From positions 372,001-436,000 of the forward strand of contig JAIEPX010000008.1 in NCBI GenBank assembly GCA_019748175.1: 64,000 nt of DNA, in the 5' to 3' direction. Shown piece after piece: positions 56,073 to 64,000 of this stretch. Below the pieces are notes generated by a model. It was not told where the DNA came from. It searched no databases and saw only the letters and a list, made by a program, of their open reading frames with translations. Each line of letters begins with the position of its first letter. Position 1 is the stretch's first letter. The translations under genes were made by a program, and so were the position numbers. This DNA is from Gammaproteobacteria bacterium (lineage in GTDB: Bacteria; Pseudomonadota; Gammaproteobacteria; JAIEPX01).

Positions 56073-58001
56073 TTAGCCGCCATGTTGAGTATGACTGTGA
56101 TCATCGGCATGATGGGCGCTATGATCTACAATATGTGTAGAAAGCACAGCTATATCATGACTACTGAGCGTATTCACTGAATTTCCAACACTATTTTTGT
56201 TTTCGTCAGTTGATTTTTCGTTGAGTAATTTGTTCAACGACTGAGTATCATCCGATACGAGAACATCATTAGCATTAAGGCTAGTATTTTCATCCTTTGA
56301 TGCATCACTAATATTGATAGTTTTTTGATCATCAGGATTTTGATTAGCGGTGTTATCGACCAAATCACCCGATTTATCATCCTGATTATTGGAATTCACA
56401 GCAGATTTCTTTTCACTTTCAAGTTGCGCGACGCTCATGTGTGCATGAGAAGTACTACTGCCATGTGATTCTATAGAATGTGTGCTGTGATGATCATTAA
56501 TTTCCGCTGAATTACTTGTGTCACGAATCGTAATAGTTTTTTCAGGAGAATTGTCTTCACGGAATGTTGAATGATCAAAGTGATCAGTGTGACCCGCTTT
56601 AGACAAATCGACTATGTCGTGTTCGATCAAATTAAACGAGAGTGTTTCACTGTCATTCGTAATACTGTGATTATCACGATCATCTGATTCATGAGAATGA
56701 TCAGGATCTGCGATTGTTTGCTCATGATCAGTTGCAGTTTGGGCTGAAACAACAGCCATGCTGTTCGCTATGCTGCTTGCGCCAGAGGAATCATCGGCTT
56801 TATTCGATCCATTATCAGATGTTTTCTGTGGATCGGTCGATTCTGATGGATTCGTTGGCTTGGCAGAGCCGCAATTATCGTCATCATCGTCGTCGTCGCC
56901 ATCGTCGTCGTCGTCGCCATCGTCGTCGTCGTCGTCGTCATCATCGTCATCGTCGCCATCGTCATCATCGTCGTCGCCGTCGTCATCATCGTCGTCATCG
57001 TCGTCGTCGCCACGACGAGTTCGATTTTCATCATCTTCAAATTCATTGATGCCATCTTGATTAGATTCATCATCTTCTTTGGCGGTATCAAAACCGGGAG
57101 TTATTGTTGCTGCAAGATAATTGGGATCAACTCCATCTGAAGTGTTGTGATATTCGTTCTGAGTTTGATTTGTATTGTTTTCGATGTGCTGAGTAATTTC
57201 AGCAGAGCTGATGTGACCACTGTCTCGGTCACCATTTTGTAAAGGATCTCTAAAATCACCATGATTGTTATCAGCATGTGATTCTTCATCACGCATATGA
57301 TGATCGGAATTTTTATCGGTCAGTGTAATAATTTCGTTTACATCACTCGATGCTGTAATGTAATGAGGATTTAGAACAATGGCAGTGTTGCCTTCGTGGG
57401 TCCATGGAAATTCTTTTTCAGATGACTCGTCATGATTTTTTTCATTGTCATGATGATGCTTTGAAGTAAATTTTTCTAAATTAATTTGTTCGTTACTTTC
57501 ATTTACATTGTCATTTTTCATATTATTTTTACATGGATTTTCTTCTGAGGATTTTTTATTTTCTTCATTATTTTCTGCCTTAAGATCTTTTGCGATAATA
57601 ACCTTGGAATTAGCATTAATATGTTCATCAGTAGTAGAGGCATTAATTGTGTTTTCAGCGTATATTTCAGATGTATGTGTGTTGTGTGAGTGTGGTTCGG
57701 CATTGCCAAGATCAGCGGAATCTGTATCTGAATGAAGAGCAGTAGATAATTCTTTGGCAATTGCTTTTGTTAACATTTGGTCGTAAACGTCTTCGGGAAT
57801 GTTGATGGCTTGTCCATTGTTTGTTAATACAACCATGGAACTACCTTCGCGAGATTCAATTTGATCATCAGCGTAGATGGGTGAACCTACCGATAATTGT
57901 CTGGCATCACCGTGAGGATCTGTTGCAAATAAATTATCACCATGAATTTCTTTGACGATTCCAATTTTGGAATGCTGAGTGCTCGAATCCGTTCTTGACA
58001 T
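56073..58001 (-). CDS. Retention-module protein with poly-Asp tract and His-rich end
   Basis: The 642-residue product starts at an ATG after GGGAG. Residues about 12-75 (KIGIVKEIHGDNLFATDPHG, LSVGSPIYADDQIESREGSS) resemble the N-terminal retention module of LapA-type RTX adhesins. The rest is low-complexity Asp/Ser/Asn/His. A nearly pure Asp stretch broken by single Gly residues runs at about residues 331-376, and the C-terminus is His-rich (SAHHADDHSHTQHGG). No RTX nonapeptides, no clear secretion signal and no lapBCE genes are visible. Calcium or metal binding is suggested by composition only. Confidence 0.8.
   Translation of the reverse strand: MSRTDSSTQHSKIGIVKEIHGDNLFATDPHGDARQLSVGSPIYADDQIESREGSSMVVLTNNGQAINIPEDVYDQMLTKAIAKELSTALHSDTDSADLGNAEPHSHNTHTSEIYAENTINASTTDEHINANSKVIIAKDLKAENNEENKKSSEENPCKNNMKNDNVNESNEQINLEKFTSKHHHDNEKNHDESSEKEFPWTHEGNTAIVLNPHYITASSDVNEIITLTDKNSDHHMRDEESHADNNHGDFRDPLQNGDRDSGHISSAEITQHIENNTNQTQNEYHNTSDGVDPNYLAATITPGFDTAKEDDESNQDGINEFEDDENRTRRGDDDDDDDDDDGDDDDDDGDDDDDDDDDDDDGDDDDDGDDDDDDDNCGSAKPTNPSESTDPQKTSDNGSNKADDSSGASSIANSMAVVSAQTATDHEQTIADPDHSHESDDRDNHSITNDSETLSFNLIEHDIVDLSKAGHTDHFDHSTFREDNSPEKTITIRDTSNSAEINDHHSTHSIESHGSSTSHAHMSVAQLESEKKSAVNSNNQDDKSGDLVDNTANQNPDDQKTINISDASKDENTSLNANDVLVSDDTQSLNKLLNEKSTDENKNSVGNSVNTLSSHDIAVLSTHIVDHSAHHADDHSHTQHGG
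56877..57011 (-). repeat. GAC/GAT trinucleotide tract encoding poly-Asp
   Basis: About 135 bases of TCG/TCA triplets (plus strand), with occasional GCC giving single Gly, lie inside the poly-Asp gene. Such a tract can change length by slipped-strand replication while staying in frame. Confidence 0.9.
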
Positions 58002-58305
58002 CGCATTGACTCCCTATCAATTACTTAGTCCACATTGTGAAACATTCTTAAAGTCAGCTAGGCGCTTTTCATCCGTGAAAAATTCACTTAGCTCAATATC
58101 AGTATAGAAGAGGTTTTGAAGATTACAAATCTCACGCTTTAGCCATTCTAGCTAAGGTAGTGGTTGGGTATGGGAGGGTATTTGTGAGGGTGTGAATAAA
58201 TTGCCTACCGGACACAGATGCCCGAGGAGGTTTTATGATAGAGAAAAGGTATGAACTTTCAGTCTAAATTAGCGAGCAATAGGGCTTTTAACGAGCATAA
58301 TAATA
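58002..58305. other. 304-base gap without a recognised gene
   Basis: It separates the poly-Asp gene from rpsT. It contains an AGGAGG (58225-58230) followed by a ten-codon ATG frame (58235-58267) and the outer part of the rpsT hairpin. I see no other structure. Confidence 0.5.
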
Positions 58306-58321
58306 TTATGCTATTAAAGCC
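58283..58321 (-). terminator. Hairpin overlapping the rpsT stop codon
   Basis: AGCATAAT-ATT-ATTATGCT (58294-58312) is perfect; the outer GGCTTTTAA/TTAAAGCC extends the stem with one bulge. It includes the rpsT stop. There is no T-run, so termination is only likely. Confidence 0.45.
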
Positions 58322-58572
58322 TTAATACGTGCATTTAAGCGGCTTTTCAGGCGGGCGGCTTTATTTTCGTGAAAGTGTTTTTTGTTAACCATTTTGTCAA
58401 TGACAGGAACAGCGGTTTTAAAGGCCGTTTTAGCATTTTCAAGATTGCCAGATTTGATTGCAAGAATAACTTTCTTGATGACAGTACGTACGAGTGAACG
58501 ATGTGAAACATTACGTTGACGTCGTGATTCGCCCTGAATAGCTCGTTTTTTTGCTTGTGCTGTATTAGCCAC
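58306..58572 (-). CDS. rpsT: 30S ribosomal protein S20
   Basis: S20 binds 16S rRNA early in assembly. The start is set at GTG 58572 (VANTAQAKKRAIQGESRRQR), matching the family's start, with GGAG nine bases upstream; a longer ATG frame from 58635 begins at the -35 box and is rejected. The length is 88 residues. HENKAARLKSRLNARIKAL is a typical end. It is divergent from murJ, as in many gammaproteobacteria. Confidence 0.97.
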   Translation of the reverse strand: MANTAQAKKRAIQGESRRQRNVSHRSLVRTVIKKVILAIKSGNLENAKTAFKTAVPVIDKMVNKKHFHENKAARLKSRLNARIKALIA

Positions 58573-58606
58573 AGTTGCAATCTCCAAATTGGTTAAAAGA
58601 CTCGTA

Positions 58607-58635
58607 AATATGACGGTTTGGACGGTGTTTGTCAA
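58607..58635 (-). promoter_or_regulatory. Promoter of rpsT
   Basis: On the minus strand TTGACA (58630-58635) is 17 bases from CATATT (58607-58612), ending 34 bases before the GTG. Confidence 0.6.
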
Positions 58636-58686
58636 TACCCGCTCGCATACTCATTGACCGACTCATTAAAATAGTTCACGATTGCC

Positions 58687-58692
58687 TATAAT
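58687..58692 (+). promoter_or_regulatory. -10 box of the murJ promoter
   Basis: TATAAT lies 27 bases before the murJ ATG. The -35 region is poor (CATTAA at 17 bases). Confidence 0.45.
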
Positions 58693-58719
58693 CGTCACTT
58701 TTCCGGGTAAAGAGCACTC

Positions 58720-60288
58720 ATGGCCAAAGGTTTATTAAGATCCACAACCGTTTTTTCTGCAATGACCTTTATTTCAAGGGTCTTGGGGTTTGCGCGGGAT
58801 ATGGTATTTGCCTATTTTTTTGGGGCTGTGGGCGGTTTTGACGCCTTTGTTTTGGCCTTTAAAATCCCTAATTTTATGCGGGGTTTATTTGCTGAAGGGG
58901 CTTTTTCGCAGGCTTTTGTGCCTATACTTTCCGAATACCATACTCAGCGTAGCGAGGCTGAGGTCAAAGAATTTATTGATCGAATGGCTGGGACCTTGGC
59001 AGTTCTATTATTAGTGACGACGCTTATATTAGAGCTGGCTACACCCGTTTTGGTGACATTGTTCGCTCCTGGGTTTGTGAAAGATCCCGTACGATTTGCT
59101 TTAGCCAGTGATATGTTGAGAGTGACTTTCCCTTATTTGTTCTTGATATCCCTAACGGCTTTTTGTGGCTCAGTTTTGAACAGTGTGGGTCGGTTTGCAG
59201 CACCCGCGTTTAATCCTGTGTTGCTCAATGTCGCTTTGATAGGAGCGGCGGTGGTAGCGTCGGCGTGGTTCCAAGTACCCGTCAAGTCTTTGGCATGGGG
59301 CGTATTTTTCGGCGGAGTCATTCAGCTGCTATTTTTAATCCCATTTTTATGGCGAAAAGGGCTGCTACCTCGTCCTCGATGGGGCTGGCGAGATAATGGA
59401 GTTCGACGAGTATTAAGGCAGATGGTACCCGCGTTATTTGGTGTCTCTGTGGCTCAAATTGGTTTGTTGATGGATACGCTGTTCGCCTCTTTTTTGCCTC
59501 AAGGTAGCATCGCTTGGTTATATTACTCTCAGCAACTGACATTCTTTCCACTAGGGGTGTTTGGGGTGGCTCTGGCAACGGTCGTTTTGCCTCATTTATC
59601 GCGATCGCACGCAAAAAAATCAAAGGAAGAGTTTGATAATGCACTGGATTGGGCTTTACGTTGTGTATTAGTGATTGCATTACCGTCTGCGGTAGGTTTG
59701 ATTATATTATCTGGGCCTTTGATTGCGACACTCTTTGATTCAGGCGGTGTATTTGGAGCACATGATGTGATGATGGCACGATTAAGCTTAATTGCTTTTT
59801 CTATTGGAGTGCCGGGCTTTATGCTAGTCAAAGTACTGGCTTCTGGGTTTTATTCACGTCAAAACATTAAAACACCAGTGCGTATTGGTGTGATTGCATT
59901 GACAACAAACATTATTCTGAATTGCTTACTGTTTTGGCCACTTAAACATGCTGGGATTGCTTTAGCCACAGCTTTATCCTCAACGCTCAATGCGGGGATG
60001 TTGTTTTATGCATTGCGCACGTTGGGACATTTCACATTAAGACCCGGCTGGAAATCGTATCTCTTGCAATTGGTTTTTGCAAACTTGATATTAATCATTA
60101 TGTTACTAATATTTGTTCCAGAAATTTCTGAATGGTTGCGGATGGATAAATTAGTTCGAATTGTTCATTTGACGGCTTGGGTAAGTTTGAGTGTGGTCGT
60201 GTATTTGCTGTGTTTATATTTGTCGGGATTACGTCTGCGAAATTTTAGAGTGAGTGATTCCATTTCACCTGCGGTGGAGCGCACATAA
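58720..60288 (+). CDS. murJ: Lipid II flippase MurJ
   Basis: MurJ moves lipid II across the inner membrane for peptidoglycan synthesis. It has about 14 hydrophobic segments and the family's start SATVFSAMT-like (STTVFSAMTFISRVLGFARD), FAYFFGAVGGFDAFVLAFKI, and NFMRGLFAEGAFSQAFVPIL. The length of 522 residues is standard. The next gene starts within its stop (TAATG). The order rpsT-murJ-ribF is conserved. Confidence 0.97.
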   Translation: MAKGLLRSTTVFSAMTFISRVLGFARDMVFAYFFGAVGGFDAFVLAFKIPNFMRGLFAEGAFSQAFVPILSEYHTQRSEAEVKEFIDRMAGTLAVLLLVTTLILELATPVLVTLFAPGFVKDPVRFALASDMLRVTFPYLFLISLTAFCGSVLNSVGRFAAPAFNPVLLNVALIGAAVVASAWFQVPVKSLAWGVFFGGVIQLLFLIPFLWRKGLLPRPRWGWRDNGVRRVLRQMVPALFGVSVAQIGLLMDTLFASFLPQGSIAWLYYSQQLTFFPLGVFGVALATVVLPHLSRSHAKKSKEEFDNALDWALRCVLVIALPSAVGLIILSGPLIATLFDSGGVFGAHDVMMARLSLIAFSIGVPGFMLVKVLASGFYSRQNIKTPVRIGVIALTTNIILNCLLFWPLKHAGIALATALSSTLNAGMLFYALRTLGHFTLRPGWKSYLLQLVFANLILIIMLLIFVPEISEWLRMDKLVRIVHLTAWVSLSVVVYLLCLYLSGLRLRNFRVSDSISPAVERT

Positions 60289-61220
60289 TGGAATTGATTC
60301 GTGGGTGGCACAATGTCAGAGAGAAGCATCGAGGCTGTGTGCTCACATTAGGAAATTTTGATGGGGTGCACAAAGGTCACCAAGCCTTGCTACAACGGCT
60401 ATTACAGGTTAGTCAAAAAAATAATTCTCCTTCACTGGTCATGATTTTTGAACCCCAACCCAACGAATTTTTTTATCGCGATAAAAAAATAGGAAGATTA
60501 ATGCGGTTGCGTGAAAAAGTTAAAGCATTACATGAAATTAGTGTAGACCGGGTTTTGGTCGGAAAATTTAATAATGCCTTTGCCCATATCACTGCAGAAA
60601 ATTTTGTTGCTGAGTATTTAGTAGGAAAACTGGGCGTTAAACATATTATCGTCGGTGATGATTTACGCTTTGGATTTGAACGACGAGGTGATTTCAATTT
60701 ATTGGTTGCTTTGGGTGAACAATACGGATTTACCGTTGAAAAGATGCCCACGTTTGAAATAGGGAATGAACGCACTAGTAGTACCTTGATTCGTCAGGCG
60801 TTGATTGAGGGTGATATGGGGCGAGCCCGTAAATTGTTAGGACACGGTTATGCATTTTCGGGTCGAGTCGCGCATGGCGATAAGATTGGTCGAACTATTG
60901 GATTTCCTACAGCGAATATTCATCTTCATCGATTATGTACTCCCGTTGAAGGGGTGTTTGCTGTGCTTGTTACTGGTTTAGGACCGCACCCGATTAAAGG
61001 CGCCGCGAATGTGGGGAGCCGACCAACTGTAGGCGGAAAAAAGATTGTATTGGAAGTATATCTGTTTGATTTTAATGAAGATATTTATGGGCGGCATGTG
61101 GAAGTTGAGTTTGTGCAAAAAATACGAGAAGAAGAAACGTATGAAACAATAGAAGCGATGCAAGTGCAAATTGAAAAAGATGTAGAGAAAGCTAAGGCAA
61201 TTTTAGAAGACCTTTATTGA
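60288..61220 (+). CDS. ribF: Bifunctional riboflavin kinase/FAD synthetase
   Basis: RibF makes FMN and then FAD. The N-terminal adenylyltransferase has LTLGNFDGVHKGHQALL and the STLIRQAL motif; the C-terminal kinase has GRTIGFPTANI and VFAVLVTGLG. The length of 310 residues is standard. It overlaps murJ by one base. ileS and lspA, the usual next genes, are not here. Confidence 0.97.
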   Translation: MELIRGWHNVREKHRGCVLTLGNFDGVHKGHQALLQRLLQVSQKNNSPSLVMIFEPQPNEFFYRDKKIGRLMRLREKVKALHEISVDRVLVGKFNNAFAHITAENFVAEYLVGKLGVKHIIVGDDLRFGFERRGDFNLLVALGEQYGFTVEKMPTFEIGNERTSSTLIRQALIEGDMGRARKLLGHGYAFSGRVAHGDKIGRTIGFPTANIHLHRLCTPVEGVFAVLVTGLGPHPIKGAANVGSRPTVGGKKIVLEVYLFDFNEDIYGRHVEVEFVQKIREEETYETIEAMQVQIEKDVEKAKAILEDLY

Positions 61221-61278
61221 TCAGATTCTGCCTAGGCAAAATCTTCAATGGATTCTTTTGGATGATGCTATCGAAGAT

Positions 61279-61307
61279 AAGGGATCAGATGTTTGGTCTG
61301 ACCCCTT
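61279..61307. repeat. Short REP-like hairpin
   Basis: AAGGGATCAGA and TCTGACCCCTT pair with one mismatch around a seven-base loop between the convergent ribF and beta-barrel genes. The core matches the 43738-43809 palindrome. It may serve as a bidirectional terminator. Confidence 0.7.
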
Positions 61308-61314
61308 GACTAGA

Positions 61315-62103
61315 TTAGGTAAATCGAATTTCGAAGTTGAGCATGTTAACGCGGTATTGAGGATCAAATTGTATAGTCCTTCCCGCAATAAATTTATCTT
61401 CAACCCAGTAACGTGATGTAAATGGGAATAAATATCGATAGGTAACCGCTGTTTCAATATGATCCGACCAGGTATAGCCAATTCCGATAATACCTTGGAC
61501 GGCGGGAACGAAAGATCGTTTGTTAAATTGTAAAGTAGAAGTGCCGTGTGGTGGAAGTGAGTTGGCATCGATAGAAAGATCATAATCGAGCATAGCACCA
61601 CCGACTCCGAACCCGAGTGTCCACATCCATCCTGAGGTGTAGTAGCGGTCATAAAGAATATTGCCCATTAAAGTGAGTGCTTTAGTGTTTCCGCTTGCTG
61701 CGATGTCATCAGCAAGAGTATTTGGAGGAGAAGGAAGGCCAAATGTAAAATTCGAGATGGTTTCAGCCTTGTTGAATCGATAACCCAGTTCTGCTTCAAA
61801 CCGCCATCTATAAATGCGATAACCTGAAGTAACTGACAAAAAATAACCTTGTTTGGAGGTGATAGTCATATCAGGTAAATCAATAACATTTTCTGGGGTT
61901 GTAGTGTCCGGAATGTATTGGACGCCCATATCGTTGTCGCCAATGTAGTTTAGGCCTACAGAAAATCCGGTATACCCACCTTGAACGGCATATTCTGATG
62001 GTATTTCAACCACAGAGGTTTCGTAGCTTGAAATTGGGATGGCAGCTTGTGCAGAAATGCAAATTCCAGAAAGAGCGACAGTCGACAGTAAATTCCTTTT
62101 CAT
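61315..62103 (-). CDS. Outer-membrane beta-barrel protein
   Basis: The ATG at 62103 begins MKRNLLSTVALSGICISAQA, a signal peptide with cleavage after AQA; an ATG at 62115 adds four residues. The mature part of about 240 residues alternates aromatic and polar residues (YFLSVTSGYRIYRWRFEAEL, WTLGFGVGGAMLDYDLS) and ends NMLNFEIRFT, with a Phe next to last as in many barrels. It resembles the small 8-strand surface proteins common in Legionellales. The exact family and role are unknown. Confidence 0.85.
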   Translation of the reverse strand: MKRNLLSTVALSGICISAQAAIPISSYETSVVEIPSEYAVQGGYTGFSVGLNYIGDNDMGVQYIPDTTTPENVIDLPDMTITSKQGYFLSVTSGYRIYRWRFEAELGYRFNKAETISNFTFGLPSPPNTLADDIAASGNTKALTLMGNILYDRYYTSGWMWTLGFGVGGAMLDYDLSIDANSLPPHGTSTLQFNKRSFVPAVQGIIGIGYTWSDHIETAVTYRYLFPFTSRYWVEDKFIAGRTIQFDPQYRVNMLNFEIRFT

Positions 62104-62319
62104 AAGTGATCCCACATTGTTGATTACAGGAGAACCTCAGTAGGGGCATTGTAACAAACTGTTGTAGAGAAGCAAAGCTTGAGGATACTTATCTTCAGGT
62201 GGTGCCTGAGGGAATGAATGAGAAACGCGAATAAGATTTCAGGGCCATTTTTTACTGTTATGATACTCGTATCTTTCAGTAAATGAAGAATACTCGTCTG
62301 TTGTTCTTAAGGAGGGCAT

Positions 62320-64000
62320 ATGGAAGAAATCGTAGAACATAAGTCTCATGTTAGACAGGTTGTAGATGAGATTGAAAAAATTATCAATCAAACTATGGGC
62401 CGATTGGGTCGTCTCTATCGAGAGTATGATCAAGAAATATGTTCGAGTCATCGTCGTCAATACAGTCGTGAACCTCTTCCAAAAGATTTAGTTGAGTCTA
62501 TCGTAGAACAAATTGCAGATCGATTAATTGAATTGGTGCAAATTTTTCGTAGTATCTCAACTGACACTGAAAAGACAAAAAAGCTTAATATTAATTTTAA
62601 AAGTATACTTGAAGATTTTACGCATGATTTAAATATTAATAGGCCGCATGGTTATGTTGGTGTGATGCGTACTGATGGTATTTATCAGGATTATTCAGAC
62701 ATTATGAGCCGCAAAATAGAAAGAGCTTTAAATAGTATGCGAGGTCAGTTAACAGTAATGATGTTGAAATTGATCAAAGTAGGTCGTCGTGATAATGTAA
62801 CGAGTCTAATAATCAACGGAAACTTGAACAGTGCTGAATATTTAGTTTTGGGTGAGTTTATTGAAAACAATGATCAGATCGTTGAAGTCATTTTAGAGAA
62901 TAATAAGGTGAATTTATCAGATCAATATTTCGCTAATTTTATTAGTATTGCGATGACGAGCGAAAGCTTAATGCACTTGATGCTTGGTAATGACGATAAC
63001 GTGTTGTTGCTTGGGGGTATAGCATATGAATCAATCGGTTTACCTCTTTGCTCTTCTCAAAATAAACACAGACTTTGCGTATCGATTAATATGGAAGACG
63101 GTCTTTATGCATTCTTAAGAGAAGAAGGTAAAATTTTTAGTTCATATGTTGATAATAATACGATTCGGTCAATTGGTCAAAAAATATCGAATTCGGAAGT
63201 TAAAGCGCTCAATCCCATGTTCGAATTTAGTCTGGAGCAAAAAAAAGAGGATACAGAACAATATGATGATGAAAATCCAGACCTGCTATTTTCTTCTGAT
63301 GGTGAGGAGGCAGGAAATGCAATTCTTTCTCAATCTGATGTGGTTGATTCACAAGCAGAGGTAGGGATTGGTACCCAGTTTGGGGCAGTATTTCTTTGTG
63401 CATCTAGACTTCTCTATAGGGATTTTTTTCATCTTAATGAAATCTACGATGCATGGTATGCACTTGACTATGCGCTTTTATATAATAACTATTGGTGTGT
63501 TTCATATTTTCTTTTTAAAGACGCGGCCTATAATATTATTGATGGATCAGATACCACTCTTCACATTGCTGCCCAGTATTCGTCTGCAGAAATACTTGAT
63601 TTATTGTTAAGGATCCCTAGCATCCGGAGAATAATTGATCAGAGAAATTCTGAAGGAATTACTTCCTTAGAACTTGCTATATTGGTTAAAAAGCCAAAAT
63701 CTGTGGAAGTTTTGCTATGTCACGGAGCAGATACTAATATATTTAAGAAAGACGATCTTTATAGCTTGGCTTTTAAAAGTGAACAGGTCGATATTATTAA
63801 ATTATTTTTGCAGTTTAACGTTAAAATTCCAATGAGGATTAAGGGTGAATTTTTAAAAATTCTTTTGCTGGTTGATCATCCATTAAAAGGGGTCTTACAT
63901 TCGAGAATGGAATTTTTTAATGCCGTTCAGTCTGGTAATTTAGATTACGTAAGAGCACTGCTTGTGGAAAATAAAAGTGTAGTTCTTTGGCGAGACTTTG
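62320..64000 (+). CDS. Ankyrin-repeat protein, 3' end outside window
   Basis: A perfect AAGGAGG lies six bases before the ATG, and the frame is open for 560 codons to the window edge. The first 300 residues are helical and unrecognised, with a leucine-rich-like stretch (VTSLIINGNLNSAEYLVLGE, IVEVILENNKVNLSDQYFAN) near 165-205 and an acidic segment near 310-345. Ankyrin units begin near residue 405: TTLHIAAQYSSAEILDLLLR, GITSLELAILVKKPKSVEVL. No signal peptide is present. A possible promoter is TTTCAG/TATGAT about 60 bases upstream. It probably is another effector-like gene. Confidence 0.88.
   Translation, partial: MEEIVEHKSHVRQVVDEIEKIINQTMGRLGRLYREYDQEICSSHRRQYSREPLPKDLVESIVEQIADRLIELVQIFRSISTDTEKTKKLNINFKSILEDFTHDLNINRPHGYVGVMRTDGIYQDYSDIMSRKIERALNSMRGQLTVMMLKLIKVGRRDNVTSLIINGNLNSAEYLVLGEFIENNDQIVEVILENNKVNLSDQYFANFISIAMTSESLMHLMLGNDDNVLLLGGIAYESIGLPLCSSQNKHRLCVSINMEDGLYAFLREEGKIFSSYVDNNTIRSIGQKISNSEVKALNPMFEFSLEQKKEDTEQYDDENPDLLFSSDGEEAGNAILSQSDVVDSQAEVGIGTQFGAVFLCASRLLYRDFFHLNEIYDAWYALDYALLYNNYWCVSYFLFKDAAYNIIDGSDTTLHIAAQYSSAEILDLLLRIPSIRRIIDQRNSEGITSLELAILVKKPKSVEVLLCHGADTNIFKKDDLYSLAFKSEQVDIIKLFLQFNVKIPMRIKGEFLKILLLVDHPLKGVLHSRMEFFNAVQSGNLDYVRALLVENKSVVLWRDF

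Noticed and set aside
56877..57011. Repeat tract considered as a CRISPR or tandem-repeat array
   Set aside because: It is a coding trinucleotide microsatellite without spacers. No CRISPR array was seen anywhere in the window.
56714..57060. Plus-strand frames rich in Arg/His or Ser across the poly-Asp tract
   Set aside because: They are products of reading the GAC/GAT repeat in other frames; the minus-strand gene explains the sequence.
58235..58267. Ten-codon frame behind a perfect AGGAGG
   Set aside because: Too short to support; it may be a gene remnant or chance, and nothing nearby suggests a leader peptide.
62239..62460. Minus-strand 73-codon frame
   Set aside because: It overlaps the strong ribosome site and 5' end of the plus-strand ankyrin gene and has no features of its own.

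Overview
This is an AT-rich window from a gammaproteobacterium. Housekeeping order is gammaproteobacterial (ndk-rlmN-rodZ-hisS-yfgM-bamB-der; xseA facing guaBA; rplU-rpmA-obgE; rpsT facing murJ-ribF). These genes are interleaved with very large, low-homology, eukaryote-like proteins carrying ankyrin, TPR, coiled-coil and proline/serine-rich tails. That mix suggests a host-associated member of the Legionellales/Coxiellaceae (Berkiella- or Legionella-like); the assignment is inference, and no rRNA is present to test it.

Layout. 1-16.8 kb: an accessory block of giant effector-like genes, with a displaced type IV pilus assembly gene (pilF) translationally coupled to a 1686-residue protein. 16.8-19.4 kb: a compact pilA-pilB-pilC operon in which PilB lacks its usual N-terminal domain. 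19.5-29.3 kb: a core block of trmJ-iscS-iscU-like, ndk-rlmN, rodZ-hisS-yfgM-bamB and der, with pilF and ispG missing from their usual places and unusual IscU-like and RodZ proteins. 29.4-39.5 kb: an APC permease, an unknown coiled-coil gene, an IS91-like transposase relic, and a 1566-residue STAND NTPase (NB-ARC + TPR + ankyrin). The STAND gene lies between two direct copies of the 3' end of a polysaccharide flippase gene.

39.5-47.5 kb: xseA and guaBA-tadA, normally neighbours, are separated by about 2.9 kb holding a HigBA/RelE-type toxin-antitoxin module whose toxin has an in-frame stop codon, a possible nuclease-fold protein, a frameshifted VapB-like antitoxin relic and a palindromic REP element. 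47.6-54 kb: a coiled-coil effector candidate, tRNA-Pro(CGG), ispB, a nested inverted-repeat element, zapE, a NAPE-PLD-like hydrolase and an unknown gene with a possible GT-B fold. 54.2-61.2 kb: rplU-rpmA-obgE, a poly-aspartate protein with an RTX-adhesin-like retention module, rpsT, murJ and ribF. 61.3-64 kb: an outer-membrane beta-barrel protein and the 5' part of another ankyrin gene cut by the window edge.

The core genes serve translation, tRNA/rRNA modification, Fe-S assembly, GTP supply, envelope assembly and isoprenoid synthesis. The accessory genes look like host-interaction or defence cargo placed between conserved operons. Several coding starts here were moved to internal codons preceded by a good Shine-Dalgarno (SD) sequence.
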